Assembly (NCBI GenBank): GCA_903919625.1
Contig: CAIXIZ010000144.1
Span: 1-10,601, forward strand
DNA length: 10,601 nt
DNA from: an uncultured Verrucomicrobiota bacterium
GTDB taxonomy: Bacteria; Verrucomicrobiota; Verrucomicrobiia; Opitutales; Opitutaceae
Reading direction: 5' to 3'
A program made the translations under genes and the position numbers. Shown piece after piece: positions 1 through 8,130 of this stretch. Positions within the stretch are counted from its first letter, which is position 1, and each line of letters starts with the position of its first letter. The notes below the pieces were generated by a model. It saw only the letters and a program-made list of their open reading frames with translations. It had not been told where the DNA came from and made no database searches.

Positions 1-191
1 ATTTTGGCCGTGACCTTGGCTCCCGCGAGGCGGGGGGTGCCGACCTTGAAGTCCGCGCCTTCGCCGGCTGACAGCACGTCAGTGATCTCGACGGTTGCGC
101 CCGCCACGGTGTCCTTGTAGCGGTTGAGGGTCAGGATGTCGCCGACAGACACGACGAACTGCTGGCCTTGGGTTTTGATGGTCGCTTTCAT
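1..191 (-). CDS. rplU: 50S ribosomal protein L21, N-terminal part (cut by window start)
   Basis: L21 is a 23S rRNA-binding protein of the large ribosomal subunit. The first 63 residues are visible. They begin MKATIKTQGQQFVVSVGD and continue with ILTLNRYKDTVAGATVEI and then VGTPRLAGAKVTAK, the usual L21 pattern of a short beta strand, the GQQF/VxxGD turn and the G(T/A)PxxxGAxVxA segment. The family is normally a little over 100 residues, so roughly the last 40 lie outside the window. The start is the only ATG before the conserved strand. No Shine-Dalgarno sequence precedes it; the leader just upstream is pyrimidine-rich. A 90-bp gap separates it from the coiled-coil gene upstream and holds a small AAAAG-g-CTTTT palindrome at 213-223, but no convincing promoter. 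rpmA (L27) usually follows and would lie beyond the edge. Confidence 0.93.
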   Translation of the reverse strand, partial: MKATIKTQGQQFVVSVGDILTLNRYKDTVAGATVEITDVLSAGEGADFKVGTPRLAGAKVTAK

Positions 192-281
192 AAGTGGAAG
201 GGGAAGCAAAAGGCTTTTCACCCCATCCAGGCAAGGACATATTTGGGAAAACTTGCACTGCCAGCCCGCCCGGCCACCGAA

Positions 282-899
282 CTAATGCCGGGTACCGGGC
301 GCAACCGGCCGGTCGGCGCCGGTTTTGGCCGCCGCCTCGGCGGCGAGCCGGGCCGCCACGTCCTGCTGGTGGAGCAGGGCAAGGCGGGCGGCTTCCGTGG
401 TGGCGCCGGCGGCGGTGCGTTCCGCCTCGGCGCGTTTCTGCTGCTCCTGTGCGACCATTTGGTTAAGCGCGTCAATTTTGGCCGAGGCAAAGTCAGCGGC
501 GTCCTTGGCGTATTGCTGTTGGAGTGCCTGGGAACCGGCGGCCCGCTTCTCCTGCTCATCGAGCTGCCGCCGCAGGTCGGCCATCGTCCGGCCGGCCTCG
601 TCCGCCGCGGTTCGTGCCCTGGCCTGCGCAGTCGCCAGTTCGGACCGAAGCTTGGCCAGCTGTTGTCCGGTTTCCCCCACATTTTGCCGCGCGGTGAGCG
701 CCGATTGGTCACCGGCCAGAAGCGCATTTTTGGCCCGGCTCTCGGACTCGGCCAGTCGGCGCACCAGGTTGGCCTGGTCACTGGCGGCCTGATGGGACAG
801 AAGCTCCCGGGCGGTCTCCGCCCGGTAGGACTGCACCCGATAGTAGGCGGTCAGCGTCACACTCACCATGAGCAGGACGGCGAAAACGGCGTTTTTCAT
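282..899 (-). CDS. Membrane-anchored coiled-coil protein, function unknown
   Basis: I do not recognise a named family for this 205-residue protein. Residues 3-19 (AVFAVLLMVSVTLTAYY) form one hydrophobic segment, either a signal anchor or an uncleaved signal peptide. From about residue 24 to 195 the chain is almost wholly Ala, Glu, Gln, Arg and Leu without Pro, as in a long alpha-helical coiled coil. Examples are LAESESRAKNALLAGDQ and LRRQLDEQEKRAAGSQALQQ. The short tail PVAPGTRH is unstructured. I infer a periplasmic coiled coil tethered to the inner membrane. Its ATG overlaps the stop codon of the DUF3108 gene (ATGA, 896-899), which suggests translational coupling and a shared role in the envelope. 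Alternatives are a scaffold, or a fragment of a TolA-like or chromosome-partition-like protein; sequence alone cannot decide. Confidence 0.8.
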   Translation of the reverse strand: MKNAVFAVLLMVSVTLTAYYRVQSYRAETARELLSHQAASDQANLVRRLAESESRAKNALLAGDQSALTARQNVGETGQQLAKLRSELATAQARARTAADEAGRTMADLRRQLDEQEKRAAGSQALQQQYAKDAADFASAKIDALNQMVAQEQQKRAEAERTAAGATTEAARLALLHQQDVAARLAAEAAAKTGADRPVAPGTRH

Positions 900-1669
900 G
901 ACTTTGGCGCCGGCGCGGAAGGCGGGTGATAGTCGATGAGCGTGGCGACGGCCGTGCCCACCTTCACCTTCACCTCGAACTTGAGCGGCAGCCGGTCAGC
1001 ATCGTTGGAGATCCAGACCTGGATCGCGCCGCCCTTTTTGAACATTCCCTTGGGGGTGCCGCTCATCACCGGCACCAGCAGCATCGCATCACGCGGGCCC
1101 TTGGGGGTGTCGATTTTCTCGAGGCGTTGCGCGGTGATGTTGACCGGATAAAATTCGTTGTCGAAGAGCACCAGCGCCGCATGGGTTTCACCCGGCTTCA
1201 GATTCCAGGCGCGGGCCTGGATCAGCACCGTGATGAGATCGAGCGGCCGGCCGGCCGGCATGACCAGCGTGGTACTGCGGGCGGGATGGAGCAGATCAAC
1301 GTATTTCGCCACACTATGGGCATAGTCAAAGGTGACCGCCATCTGGGTTCGCTTGCTGCCGGCCGCAGTCTCCGCCTGGGCGTTGAGCATCAGGCCGTTG
1401 CTCGCACTAAAATGCGCCACCGCCTGCCCGGTAAATGCATACAACAGGCCGATCGTACCCTGGGTTCTGGTCAGGGTGGTCACCCGCGTTCCGGGACTTC
1501 CGGCGAGGGTTTCCGCCACCGCCGAAACTTTGACTTCACCCGCTCCGCTAAAAATCCCCCAGCCGACCCGATAGACGAATGCTTCGCCCGGCAGCAATGC
1601 GGCCACTTCCGTCCCGTGCGCACACGAGAGCGCGGCCATCAGCAGCAAGGGGGCGAGGAGGAGTTTCAT
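896..1669 (-). CDS. DUF3108 domain-containing exported protein
   Basis: This 257-residue protein starts with a Sec signal peptide (MKLLLAPLLLMAALSCAHG) and then matches the DUF3108 pattern: PGEAFVYRVGWGIFSGAGEV near the mature N terminus, a central set of beta strands, and a late segment with VPVMSGTPKGMFKKGGAIQV and WISNDADRLPLKFEVKVKVG. That last signature (linear step from a cleaved intermediate, then W.S.D..R.P...) is what makes the family recognisable. The family is predicted to be periplasmic or outer-membrane associated and has no settled function. I chose the ATG at 1669 because it gives a clean signal peptide; an in-frame GTG at 1684 would only add TPFR-type residues and has no better ribosome site. 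A cysteine (SC) near the signal end does not fit a lipobox well. The gene overlaps the coiled-coil gene by 4 bp. Confidence 0.85.
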   Translation of the reverse strand: MKLLLAPLLLMAALSCAHGTEVAALLPGEAFVYRVGWGIFSGAGEVKVSAVAETLAGSPGTRVTTLTRTQGTIGLLYAFTGQAVAHFSASNGLMLNAQAETAAGSKRTQMAVTFDYAHSVAKYVDLLHPARSTTLVMPAGRPLDLITVLIQARAWNLKPGETHAALVLFDNEFYPVNITAQRLEKIDTPKGPRDAMLLVPVMSGTPKGMFKKGGAIQVWISNDADRLPLKFEVKVKVGTAVATLIDYHPPSAPAPKS

Positions 1670-1794
1670 GCGGAAGGGTGTCACAAAAAGGGGGAAACTG
1701 CGACCACCAAAACCAAAACCGGTGCCCTGGCCCAGCCAATTTCAATTCCATTGGGTCTGATTCCCCGAAGCTGGCTTTGGCTTGGTTGGAGCAG

Positions 1795-1815
1795 GGGCGT
1801 CGCTTGACGACGCCC
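1795..1815. repeat. Perfect 8-bp inverted repeat with 5-nt loop
   Basis: GGGCGTCG at 1795-1802 and CGACGCCC at 1808-1815 are exact reverse complements around the loop CTTGA. It is the strongest single hairpin in this gap and lies about 125 bp upstream of the DUF3108 start codon. It could act as an operator, a REP-like unit or an RNA hairpin; its neighbours of similar design favour a repeat element. Confidence 0.7.
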
Positions 1816-1860
1816 GGATCGGAGGGCGGCGACCAGCACCGCCACAATTGTCTGCAATGT

Positions 1861-1876
1861 CCGGAGCTTGCTCCGG
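1861..1876. repeat. Perfect 7-bp palindrome just after the RibD-like stop codon
   Basis: CCGGAGC (1861-1867) and GCTCCGG (1870-1876) are exact reverse complements separated by TT. The hairpin sits 6 bp beyond the stop codon of the minus-strand RibD-like gene, where a 3'-end stabilising or terminating hairpin would be expected, but no U tract follows. Its sequence resembles the hairpin at 1765-1780. Confidence 0.6.
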
Positions 1877-1882
1877 GGATCT

Positions 1883-2410
1883 TTACTTCCGGACCGCATA
1901 TTTCAGCAACAGTGCATCCTCCCCCAAATCCGCCTGCGACAGCAGCCGCAGCCGGATATCGGCGCCGGCCGCAAGCAACCTCGTGCCGCCGCCAAAGAGC
2001 CGCGCCTCCACGGTCAGCCAAAGTTCATCCACCAGCCCGGCGGCGAGAAACAGATGATACACCTGCTCCCCGCCCAGCAGGGCACAGGCGCAACCACCTT
2101 CGCTCCGCAGCCGGTGGACGATCTCTGCCGGGGCCGCATCCGTAAACTCCAGCACGCCGGGAATGGCGGCGCTGGCATACCGCGCCGGGGCGCGTGTGAG
2201 CACCACCCGACGTCGCGCCGGTTTCACGGCAAACGCGCCCCCGTTCCGCGCCTCCTCGTAAGTTGTCCGGCCCATCACCCCGCAATCAAACTCCCGCAGC
2301 GCCGCCCGAAAGTGCGCCTGGTCCGCCGCCGAGGCAAAGCCTGCGCCTGGCGCACCGTGGCGGGTGATGAAACCGTCGAGTGACTGGACCGCGATAAGGG
2401 TGACACGCAT
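1883..2410 (-). CDS. RibD C-terminal / dihydrofolate-reductase-like domain protein
   Basis: The 175-residue protein has the fold signatures of the RibD_C (DHFR-like) superfamily. These are an N-terminal strand with SLDGFIT (residues 10-16), the phosphate or nucleotide-contact segment GVMGRTTYEEAR (from residue 44), an RRRVVLTR strand, and a late LLGGEQVYHLFLAAGLVDEL segment followed by RLFGGGTRLL. Family members are NADPH-dependent reductases; the best known reduces a riboflavin precursor, while many stand-alone versions have unknown substrates. There is no deaminase domain, so this is not full-length RibD. The preferred start is the ATG at 2410 that opens MRVTLIAVQSLDGFI; an in-frame ATG at 2452 would add 14 residues with no family match. 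It is divergent from gmd, with 116 bp between the starts that include the 10-bp palindrome CTTGCGCAAG at 2438-2447. Confidence 0.85.
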   Translation of the reverse strand: MRVTLIAVQSLDGFITRHGAPGAGFASAADQAHFRAALREFDCGVMGRTTYEEARNGGAFAVKPARRRVVLTRAPARYASAAIPGVLEFTDAAPAEIVHRLRSEGGCACALLGGEQVYHLFLAAGLVDELWLTVEARLFGGGTRLLAAGADIRLRLLSQADLGEDALLLKYAVRK

Positions 2411-2526
2411 CGGTCCGAGGCTGGCAGGGCCGGCCGTCTTGCGCAAGCCCACGCCGCCGGCCGCGGCCGGAGTCTGCGCGAACAGCTTGCCTCGCCCCCC
2501 TTCTCCCGCGTAGTTTCCGGCTTCGC

Positions 2527-3543
2527 ATGAAAAAAGCCCTCATTACCGGCATCACCGGCCAGGATGGTTCCTATCTCGCCGAGCTGCTGCTCGCCAAAGG
2601 ATACGAGGTCCATGGCGTCATCCGGCGGGCCTCCACGTTCAACACCAGCCGGATTGATCACCTCTACAGCGATCCGCACATCAATGGCGTCCGCCTTTTT
2701 CTCCATTATGGCGATCTGGCTGACTCCGTGCAGATGGTGAAACTCCTCTATCACCTGCAACCCGACGAAATCTACAACCTCGGCGCCCAGTCCCACGTCC
2801 GGGTTTCCTTCGACATCCCCGAGTACACCGGCGATGTGGACGGTCTCGGCACGCAGCGCATCCTCGAGGCCATCCGTGAGGCCGACCTCATGAAGAAAAC
2901 GCGCTACTACCAGGCCTCGTCTTCGGAAATGTTCGGCAAGGTGCAGCAGATCCCGCAGACGGAAACCACGCCGTTTTGGCCGCGCTCGCCCTATGGCTGC
3001 GCCAAGGTCTATGCCTATTGGCTGACGGTGAATTACCGGGAGAGCTACGGCCTGCATGCAAGCAACGGCATCCTCTTCAATCACGAATCGCCCCGCCGCG
3101 GAGAGACGTTCGTCACCCGCAAGATCACCCGCGCCACCACCCGCATCAAGCTCGGCCTCCAGGACTCGCTTTATCTGGGCAACGTCGACGCCCAGCGCGA
3201 CTGGGGCTACGCCAAGGAATATGTCGAAATGATGTGGCTCATGCTCCAGCAGGACCAGCCCGACGATTATGTCGTGGCCACCAATGAAACGCACAGCGTC
3301 AAGGAATTCTGCCAGGAAACCTTCGGCCGGCTCGGACTCGACTGGGAAAAATATGTCAAATACGACCAGCGTTATGAACGCCCCGCCGAGGTGGAGCTGC
3401 TGATCGGCGACCCCGCCAAGGCCGGACGGCAGCTCGGTTGGAAGCCGCAGGTGCGTTTCAAGGAGCTCGTAAAAATCATGGTCGACCACGACCTCGACCT
3501 TGCCAAGCGCGAGGCCCAGATCGCGCAACTGCCGAAGCCATAG
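2527..3543 (+). CDS. gmd: GDP-mannose 4,6-dehydratase
   Basis: Gmd converts GDP-D-mannose to GDP-4-keto-6-deoxy-D-mannose in the cytosol, the first step towards GDP-L-fucose and related deoxysugars. The 338-residue protein opens with KKALITGITGQDGSYLAE, the Rossmann GxxGxxG loop at residues 8-14. It has the family segments GVIRRASTFNTSRIDHLY and YNLGAQSHVRVSF. The active-site elements are present: S133 and E134 in SSSEMFG, and the Y156-xxx-K160 pair in YGCAKVYAYW. NHESPRRGETFVTRKI and GNVDAQRDWGYAKEYVE are diagnostic for Gmd rather than other sugar-nucleotide dehydratases. It is somewhat shorter than the Escherichia coli enzyme at the C terminus but looks complete. The fucose synthase gene follows 107 bp downstream on the same strand, so the pair forms a pathway unit. 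No Shine-Dalgarno sequence precedes the ATG. Confidence 0.97.
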   Translation: MKKALITGITGQDGSYLAELLLAKGYEVHGVIRRASTFNTSRIDHLYSDPHINGVRLFLHYGDLADSVQMVKLLYHLQPDEIYNLGAQSHVRVSFDIPEYTGDVDGLGTQRILEAIREADLMKKTRYYQASSSEMFGKVQQIPQTETTPFWPRSPYGCAKVYAYWLTVNYRESYGLHASNGILFNHESPRRGETFVTRKITRATTRIKLGLQDSLYLGNVDAQRDWGYAKEYVEMMWLMLQQDQPDDYVVATNETHSVKEFCQETFGRLGLDWEKYVKYDQRYERPAEVELLIGDPAKAGRQLGWKPQVRFKELVKIMVDHDLDLAKREAQIAQLPKP

Positions 3544-3650
3544 CAAATAAGCAGCCAGTAGCGTGCAGTATGCAGCGAGCCTATACCGAACTCCGCCGCC
3601 ACTCCCCCTTACTCGCTGCCCGCTGCTCACCACTCTCTGCTTTCGTCTCC
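3544..3650 (+). repeat. Degenerate ~10-nt periodic sequence in the gmd-fcl gap
   Basis: The gap between gmd and the fucose synthase gene is low-complexity. From 3551 three consecutive decamers read GCAGCCAGTA, GCGTGCAGTA and TGCAGCGAGC. From 3601 to 3640 the pyrimidine-rich strand repeats ACTC at 3601, 3611 and 3632, and CGCTGC at 3614 and 3621. No terminator hairpin, Shine-Dalgarno site or clear promoter is visible. The reading frame of the downstream gene stays open through it, but the residues it would encode do not resemble the family. Confidence 0.4.
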
Positions 3651-4586
3651 ATGAAACTCTTTATCGCCGGACACCAGGGCATGGTCGGGGCCGCGCTCGT
3701 CCGCCGGTTCGGCCGCGAGCCGGGCGTCACCCTCGTCGTCCGTACCCGCCACGAGCTGGATCTCAGCAACCCTGCCGCCGTCGCCAGCTTCTATGCCGAC
3801 GCCAGACCCGATGCCGCCATCATCGCCGCCGCCAAGGTCGGCGGCATCCACGCCAACGCGACCTACCCCGCCGACTTCCTGTTCGACAATCTCGCGATCG
3901 CCGCCAACACCATTCACGGGGCACACCGTGCCGGGGTGCCGCGCCTGCTCTTTCTCGGCAGCTCCTGCATCTATCCCAAGCATGCCCCGCAGCCCATGCC
4001 GGAATCCTGCCTGCTGACCGGTCCGCTCGAGCCGACCAACGAGGCCTATGCCATTGCCAAAATCGCCGGGCTCAAGCTCGCGCAGGCCTTTCGTCACCAG
4101 CACGGGGTGCTGTATCACTCCGCCATGCCGACCAACCTCTACGGCCCCGGCGACAACTATCATCTGCAAAACTCGCATGTGCTCCCCGCCCTCATCCGCA
4201 AATTCCATGAGGCCAAAACCGCCGGGCACTCCGAAGTCGTGGCCTGGGGCAGCGGCACCACCCGCCGCGAGTTCCTCCATGTGGATGACCTCGCCGACGC
4301 CTGCGCCCATCTGCTCAAACTCGAAAACCCGCCCGACTGGATCAATGTCGGCACCGGCACCGATGTGACCATCCGGGAACTGACCGAAACGGTCGCCGCC
4401 GTGACCGGATTCAATGGACGCGTCACCTGGGATGCGACCAAGCCCGACGGCACACCGCGCAAACTGCTCGATGTCTCACGCCTCACCGGTCTCGGCTGGC
4501 GGGCCAAGATCGGGCTCCGCGCCGGCATCGAAAGCACCTGCGCCAGCTTCCTCGCCGAACAGGCCGCGGGCCGGCTGCGGACATAA
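3651..4586 (+). CDS. fcl: GDP-L-fucose synthase
   Basis: This NADPH-dependent epimerase/reductase turns the Gmd product into GDP-L-fucose, the donor for fucosylated surface polysaccharide. The 311-residue protein begins MKLFIAGHQGMVGAALVRRF, with the Rossmann loop at residues 7-13. It carries AAAKVGGIHANATYPADFL, the LGSSCIYPKHAPQPMPES segment (S104-S105-C106), the catalytic Y133-xxx-K137 in NEAYAIAKIAGLKL, and MPTNLYGPGDNYH, all hallmarks of Fcl (also called WcaG). FLHVDDLADAC and the C-terminal half are typical and the length is normal. The ATG at 3651 is chosen because the Rossmann strand starts at once; the open frame upstream is repeat sequence. CTTTCGTCTCC before the ATG has no ribosome-binding motif. 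Co-orientation with gmd supports a two-gene pathway unit. Confidence 0.96.
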   Translation: MKLFIAGHQGMVGAALVRRFGREPGVTLVVRTRHELDLSNPAAVASFYADARPDAAIIAAAKVGGIHANATYPADFLFDNLAIAANTIHGAHRAGVPRLLFLGSSCIYPKHAPQPMPESCLLTGPLEPTNEAYAIAKIAGLKLAQAFRHQHGVLYHSAMPTNLYGPGDNYHLQNSHVLPALIRKFHEAKTAGHSEVVAWGSGTTRREFLHVDDLADACAHLLKLENPPDWINVGTGTDVTIRELTETVAAVTGFNGRVTWDATKPDGTPRKLLDVSRLTGLGWRAKIGLRAGIESTCASFLAEQAAGRLRT

Positions 4587-4670
4587 GCCGGACTGGCATA
4601 ATTCCTGGAAACGGCCCGGCCACTGCTGCCGCGGCCCGGCAGATCTGCGTCCCCGCCGGCCAAAAACCCC

Positions 4671-4699
4671 TCGACTTCCGGGCCTGATGCGCCGATAGT
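4671..4699 (+). promoter_or_regulatory. Candidate sigma-70-type promoter of clpX, implying a leaderless mRNA
   Basis: TCGACT (4671-4676) and GATAGT (4694-4699) are separated by 17 bp and match the -35 and -10 consensus at 4 of 6 positions each. Transcription would start about 6-7 nt after the -10 box, that is at the clpX ATG (4705), giving an mRNA with no 5' leader. No Shine-Dalgarno sequence lies in between. The match is modest, so this is a prediction. Confidence 0.35.
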
Positions 4700-4704
4700 C
4701 CGGC

Positions 4705-6003
4705 ATGGCCAAGTCCACACGCATGACCCTCTGCTCCTTCTGCGGCAAGTCGCAGGCCGAGGTCAAAAAGATCATTGCCGGTCCGGGTGTCTACATCTGC
4801 GACTCGTGCGTCAGCGTGTGCAAAACCATCATCGACCGCGAGACCAAGGCACCGGCCGTGGAGAGCAAACCGGCGTTTCGTTTTCTCAAGCCGTCCGAAA
4901 TCATGAGCGCGCTCGACGATTTCGTCATCGGGCAGGAACACGCCAAGAAGGTGCTCTCCGTCGCCGTGTACAACCATTACAAGCGGCTGATGTTAGCCTC
5001 GGGCCGCACCACCCGGGGCGAGGGCGAGCTCGCGCCGGAGTTCAACGACGTCGAGGTGGAAAAAAGCAACATCCTGCTCACCGGTCCGACCGGCTCCGGC
5101 AAGACCCTGCTCGCCCGTACCCTCGCCAAAATCCTCGACGTGCCGTTCGCCATCTCCGATGCCACCACGCTCACCGAGGCCGGCTATGTGGGTGAAGATG
5201 TCGAGAATGTCGTCCTCCGCCTCCTCCAGGCCGCCAACTACGATGTGAAACGCGCCGAATGCGGCATTGTCTACATCGACGAGATCGACAAGATCGGCCG
5301 CAAGACGGAGAATGTGTCCATCACCCGCGATGTGTCCGGCGAAGGCGTCCAGCAGGCTCTGCTGAAAATCCTCGAAGGCACCACCTGCAACGTCCCGCCG
5401 CAGGGCGGCCGCAAGCACCCCAACCAGGAGTATGTGCAGGTCAACACCTCCAATATGCTCTTTATCTGCGGGGGCGCGTTTGTCGGGCTCGATGCGATCG
5501 TCCAGCGCCGGCTCGGGCACCGCAGCGCGGGCTTTGCCGCCATCCAGTCTCAGCGCACGGAAAAGACCCCCAATGCCGAAGTGCTGATGAAATCGCTTGA
5601 GCCCGAGGATCTCATCCGGTTCGGGATGATCCCGGAGTTCATCGGGCGGCTGCCGGTGGTATCCGTGCTGGATCCGCTGCAGGTCGCCGATCTGGAAAAA
5701 ATTCTCGTCCGCACCAAAAATGCGATGGTGAAGCAATACGCCAAGCTGTTCGCCATGGACGGGGTGCGCCTGAAATTCACCCGCGATGCCGTCAAGGCCA
5801 TCGCTGTCAAGGCGGTCGAGCTGAAGACCGGCGCCCGCGCCCTGCGCGCCATCATGGAAGGCCTGATGCTGGAGGTGATGTTCGATCTGCCGCAGCGCGA
5901 CGACGTGGCCGAGGTGGTGATCGATGCCGCCGTGGTCGCCGGCACCCGCGGGCCCACGCTGCGCAAAACGATCAAACCGGAGCGCGGCCAGGACGCGGCG
6001 TAA
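4705..6003 (+). CDS. clpX: ATP-dependent Clp protease ATP-binding subunit ClpX
   Basis: ClpX is a hexameric AAA+ unfoldase that recognises tagged proteins and threads them into the ClpP peptidase. The 432-residue protein has the N-terminal C4 zinc-binding domain (C10, C13, C32, C35), Walker A GPTGSGKT (127-134), pore-1 loop GYVG (160-163), Walker B with D192-E193 in IVYIDEIDK, the RKH loop in GGRKHPNQE, FGMIPEFIGRLPVV in the sensor region, and sensor-2 GAR (376-378). Length and domain order are normal. The loop that docks on ClpP is IGF in Escherichia coli; here the aligned tripeptide is A275-G276-F277 within RSAGFAA, so the usual large hydrophobic first residue is missing. The usual partner gene clpP is not adjacent: fcl lies upstream and a tRNA gene on the other strand downstream. 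There is no Shine-Dalgarno sequence. Confidence 0.97.
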   Translation: MAKSTRMTLCSFCGKSQAEVKKIIAGPGVYICDSCVSVCKTIIDRETKAPAVESKPAFRFLKPSEIMSALDDFVIGQEHAKKVLSVAVYNHYKRLMLASGRTTRGEGELAPEFNDVEVEKSNILLTGPTGSGKTLLARTLAKILDVPFAISDATTLTEAGYVGEDVENVVLRLLQAANYDVKRAECGIVYIDEIDKIGRKTENVSITRDVSGEGVQQALLKILEGTTCNVPPQGGRKHPNQEYVQVNTSNMLFICGGAFVGLDAIVQRRLGHRSAGFAAIQSQRTEKTPNAEVLMKSLEPEDLIRFGMIPEFIGRLPVVSVLDPLQVADLEKILVRTKNAMVKQYAKLFAMDGVRLKFTRDAVKAIAVKAVELKTGARALRAIMEGLMLEVMFDLPQRDDVAEVVIDAAVVAGTRGPTLRKTIKPERGQDAA

Positions 6004-6249
6004 GCCACCTGCGTGCCCGGCGTGGCAGCCGGCCTTCACCCCGGGACCGGCGCAATGCAACTCAGCCGCCTTGGCCGCTGCCTTTGGACCGGCGGCCCCG
6101 TCTCCGGCGTGACAGCCATGCTCCGCCGCAGCAAAGTCAGTACCCCAAACCTACCCGAAACCCCCGTTTTAGGACAGCAAAAACCGGAATGTAACCGGAA
6201 TGTCAATTTCTAGGCCAATCATCAATGTTTCGTAACTCATTGTCTCTCA
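6004..6249. other. Gene-free stretch between clpX and tRNA-Asn
   Basis: These 246 bp hold no convincing gene. Two GC-rich inverted repeats follow the clpX stop: CCGGC/GCCGG (6017-6032) and GGCCGC/GCGGCC (6073-6097). Either could fold in the clpX mRNA, but no T run follows, so termination is only possible, not shown. The half nearest the tRNA is more AT-rich, with an 11-bp tandem repeat (6182-6203) and an imperfect hairpin CCGTTTT/AAAACCGG (6163-6187) that could end the minus-strand tRNA transcript. Confidence 0.4.
6182..6203. repeat. Perfect 11-bp tandem repeat (two copies)
   Basis: AACCGGAATGT occurs twice back to back at 6182-6192 and 6193-6203. It lies 46 bp past the 3' end of the minus-strand tRNA gene. 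Its role, if any, is unknown; it may be a simple slippage duplication. Confidence 0.7.
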
Positions 6250-6324
<75 letters not shown>

Positions 6325-6363
6325 ATATGGGTTCACCCGGTCCGCACCTGGTGGAAGGGTCAC

Positions 6364-6392
6364 AAAAACATCGTCCATCCCCAGCTTGTCAA
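6364..6392 (-). promoter_or_regulatory. Candidate promoter upstream of tRNA-Asn
   Basis: A perfect -35 hexamer TTGACA lies on the minus strand at 6392-6387, about 63 bp before the tRNA 5' end. Spacing of 17 bp leads to GTTTTT (6369-6364), which is a poor -10 box. The position is right for a tRNA promoter, but only the -35 element is convincing. Confidence 0.35.
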
Positions 6393-6480
6393 TGCCCGTT
6401 TTGGCCGCTCTCCGCAGGCAATAGAGAGCACATATCCGCTCGCACACCAAGCGGAGACGGCCGGCCTCCCCCATGAAAAT

Positions 6481-6510
6481 TTAGCGTCGATTTGCGTCCA
6501 TTCGCGGCTT
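6481..6510 (+). repeat. Three degenerate decamers just before mpl
   Basis: TTAGCGTCGA, TTTGCGTCCA and TTCGCGGCTT follow each other with an exact 10-bp period at 6481, 6491 and 6501, ending 10 bp before the mpl ATG. They share T-T-x-G-C-G-K-C. From memory, strings of this kind recur in intergenic DNA of several environmental phyla, but I cannot check that here. The rest of the 196-bp tRNA-mpl gap holds the tRNA promoter candidate and a TCCGCT/AGCGGA hairpin (6435-6455). Confidence 0.5.
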
Positions 6511-6520
6511 CTCCTTTCCC

Positions 6521-8119
<1,599 letters not shown>

Positions 8120-8130
8120 GCTGATTTCGG

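Larger units (their letters stand above)
1736..1876. repeat. Cluster of small palindromes between the DUF3108 and RibD-like genes
   Basis: The 213-bp gap between the two minus-strand genes is mostly hairpin-forming DNA. In order it holds CCAAT/ATTGG (1736-1740 and 1750-1754), CCGAAGC/GCTTTGG (1765-1780), GGGCGTCG/CGACGCCC (1795-1815), GGCGG/CCGCC (1825-1829 and 1839-1843), and CCGGAGC/GCTCCGG (1861-1876). The first and fifth of the GC-rich set share the layout CCG-x-AGC-TK-GCT-YY-GG, so they look like members of one family. None is followed by a T run, so a classical intrinsic terminator is not supported. I infer REP-like mobile or degenerate repeats, possibly also protecting the 3' end of the RibD-like mRNA. 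Confidence 0.65.

Noticed and set aside
1670..1684. GTG at 1684 as start of the DUF3108 gene
   Set aside because: It would put charged and polar residues before an already complete signal peptide, and no ribosome site supports it.
926..1807. Plus-strand open frame opposite the DUF3108 gene
   Set aside because: The DUF3108 match and signal peptide on the other strand explain the region; this frame runs on into the palindrome cluster.
1861..1876. Rho-independent terminator of the RibD-like gene
   Set aside because: The hairpin is placed well but no T run follows on the minus strand; kept as a palindrome only.
2275..3633. Long minus-strand open frame (452 residues) opposite gmd
   Set aside because: It lies antisense to a complete, motif-rich gmd and shows only His/Asp/Gly-rich, low-order sequence typical of the complementary strand of GC-rich genes.
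3438..3650. N-terminal extension of the fucose synthase from an upstream in-frame ATG
   Set aside because: It overlaps the gmd coding region and the periodic repeat, and the family fold begins at the ATG at 3651.
4611..4640. Terminator after fcl from the GCCCGGC-rich stretch
   Set aside because: The two GCCCGGC strings are direct, not inverted, repeats, and no T tract follows.
4993..6060. Minus-strand open frame (355 residues) opposite clpX
   Set aside because: Mirror of clpX codon bias with no family signature.
6013..6213. Small plus-strand frame (66 residues) after clpX
   Set aside because: No family resemblance, no start signal, and it runs through inverted and tandem repeats.
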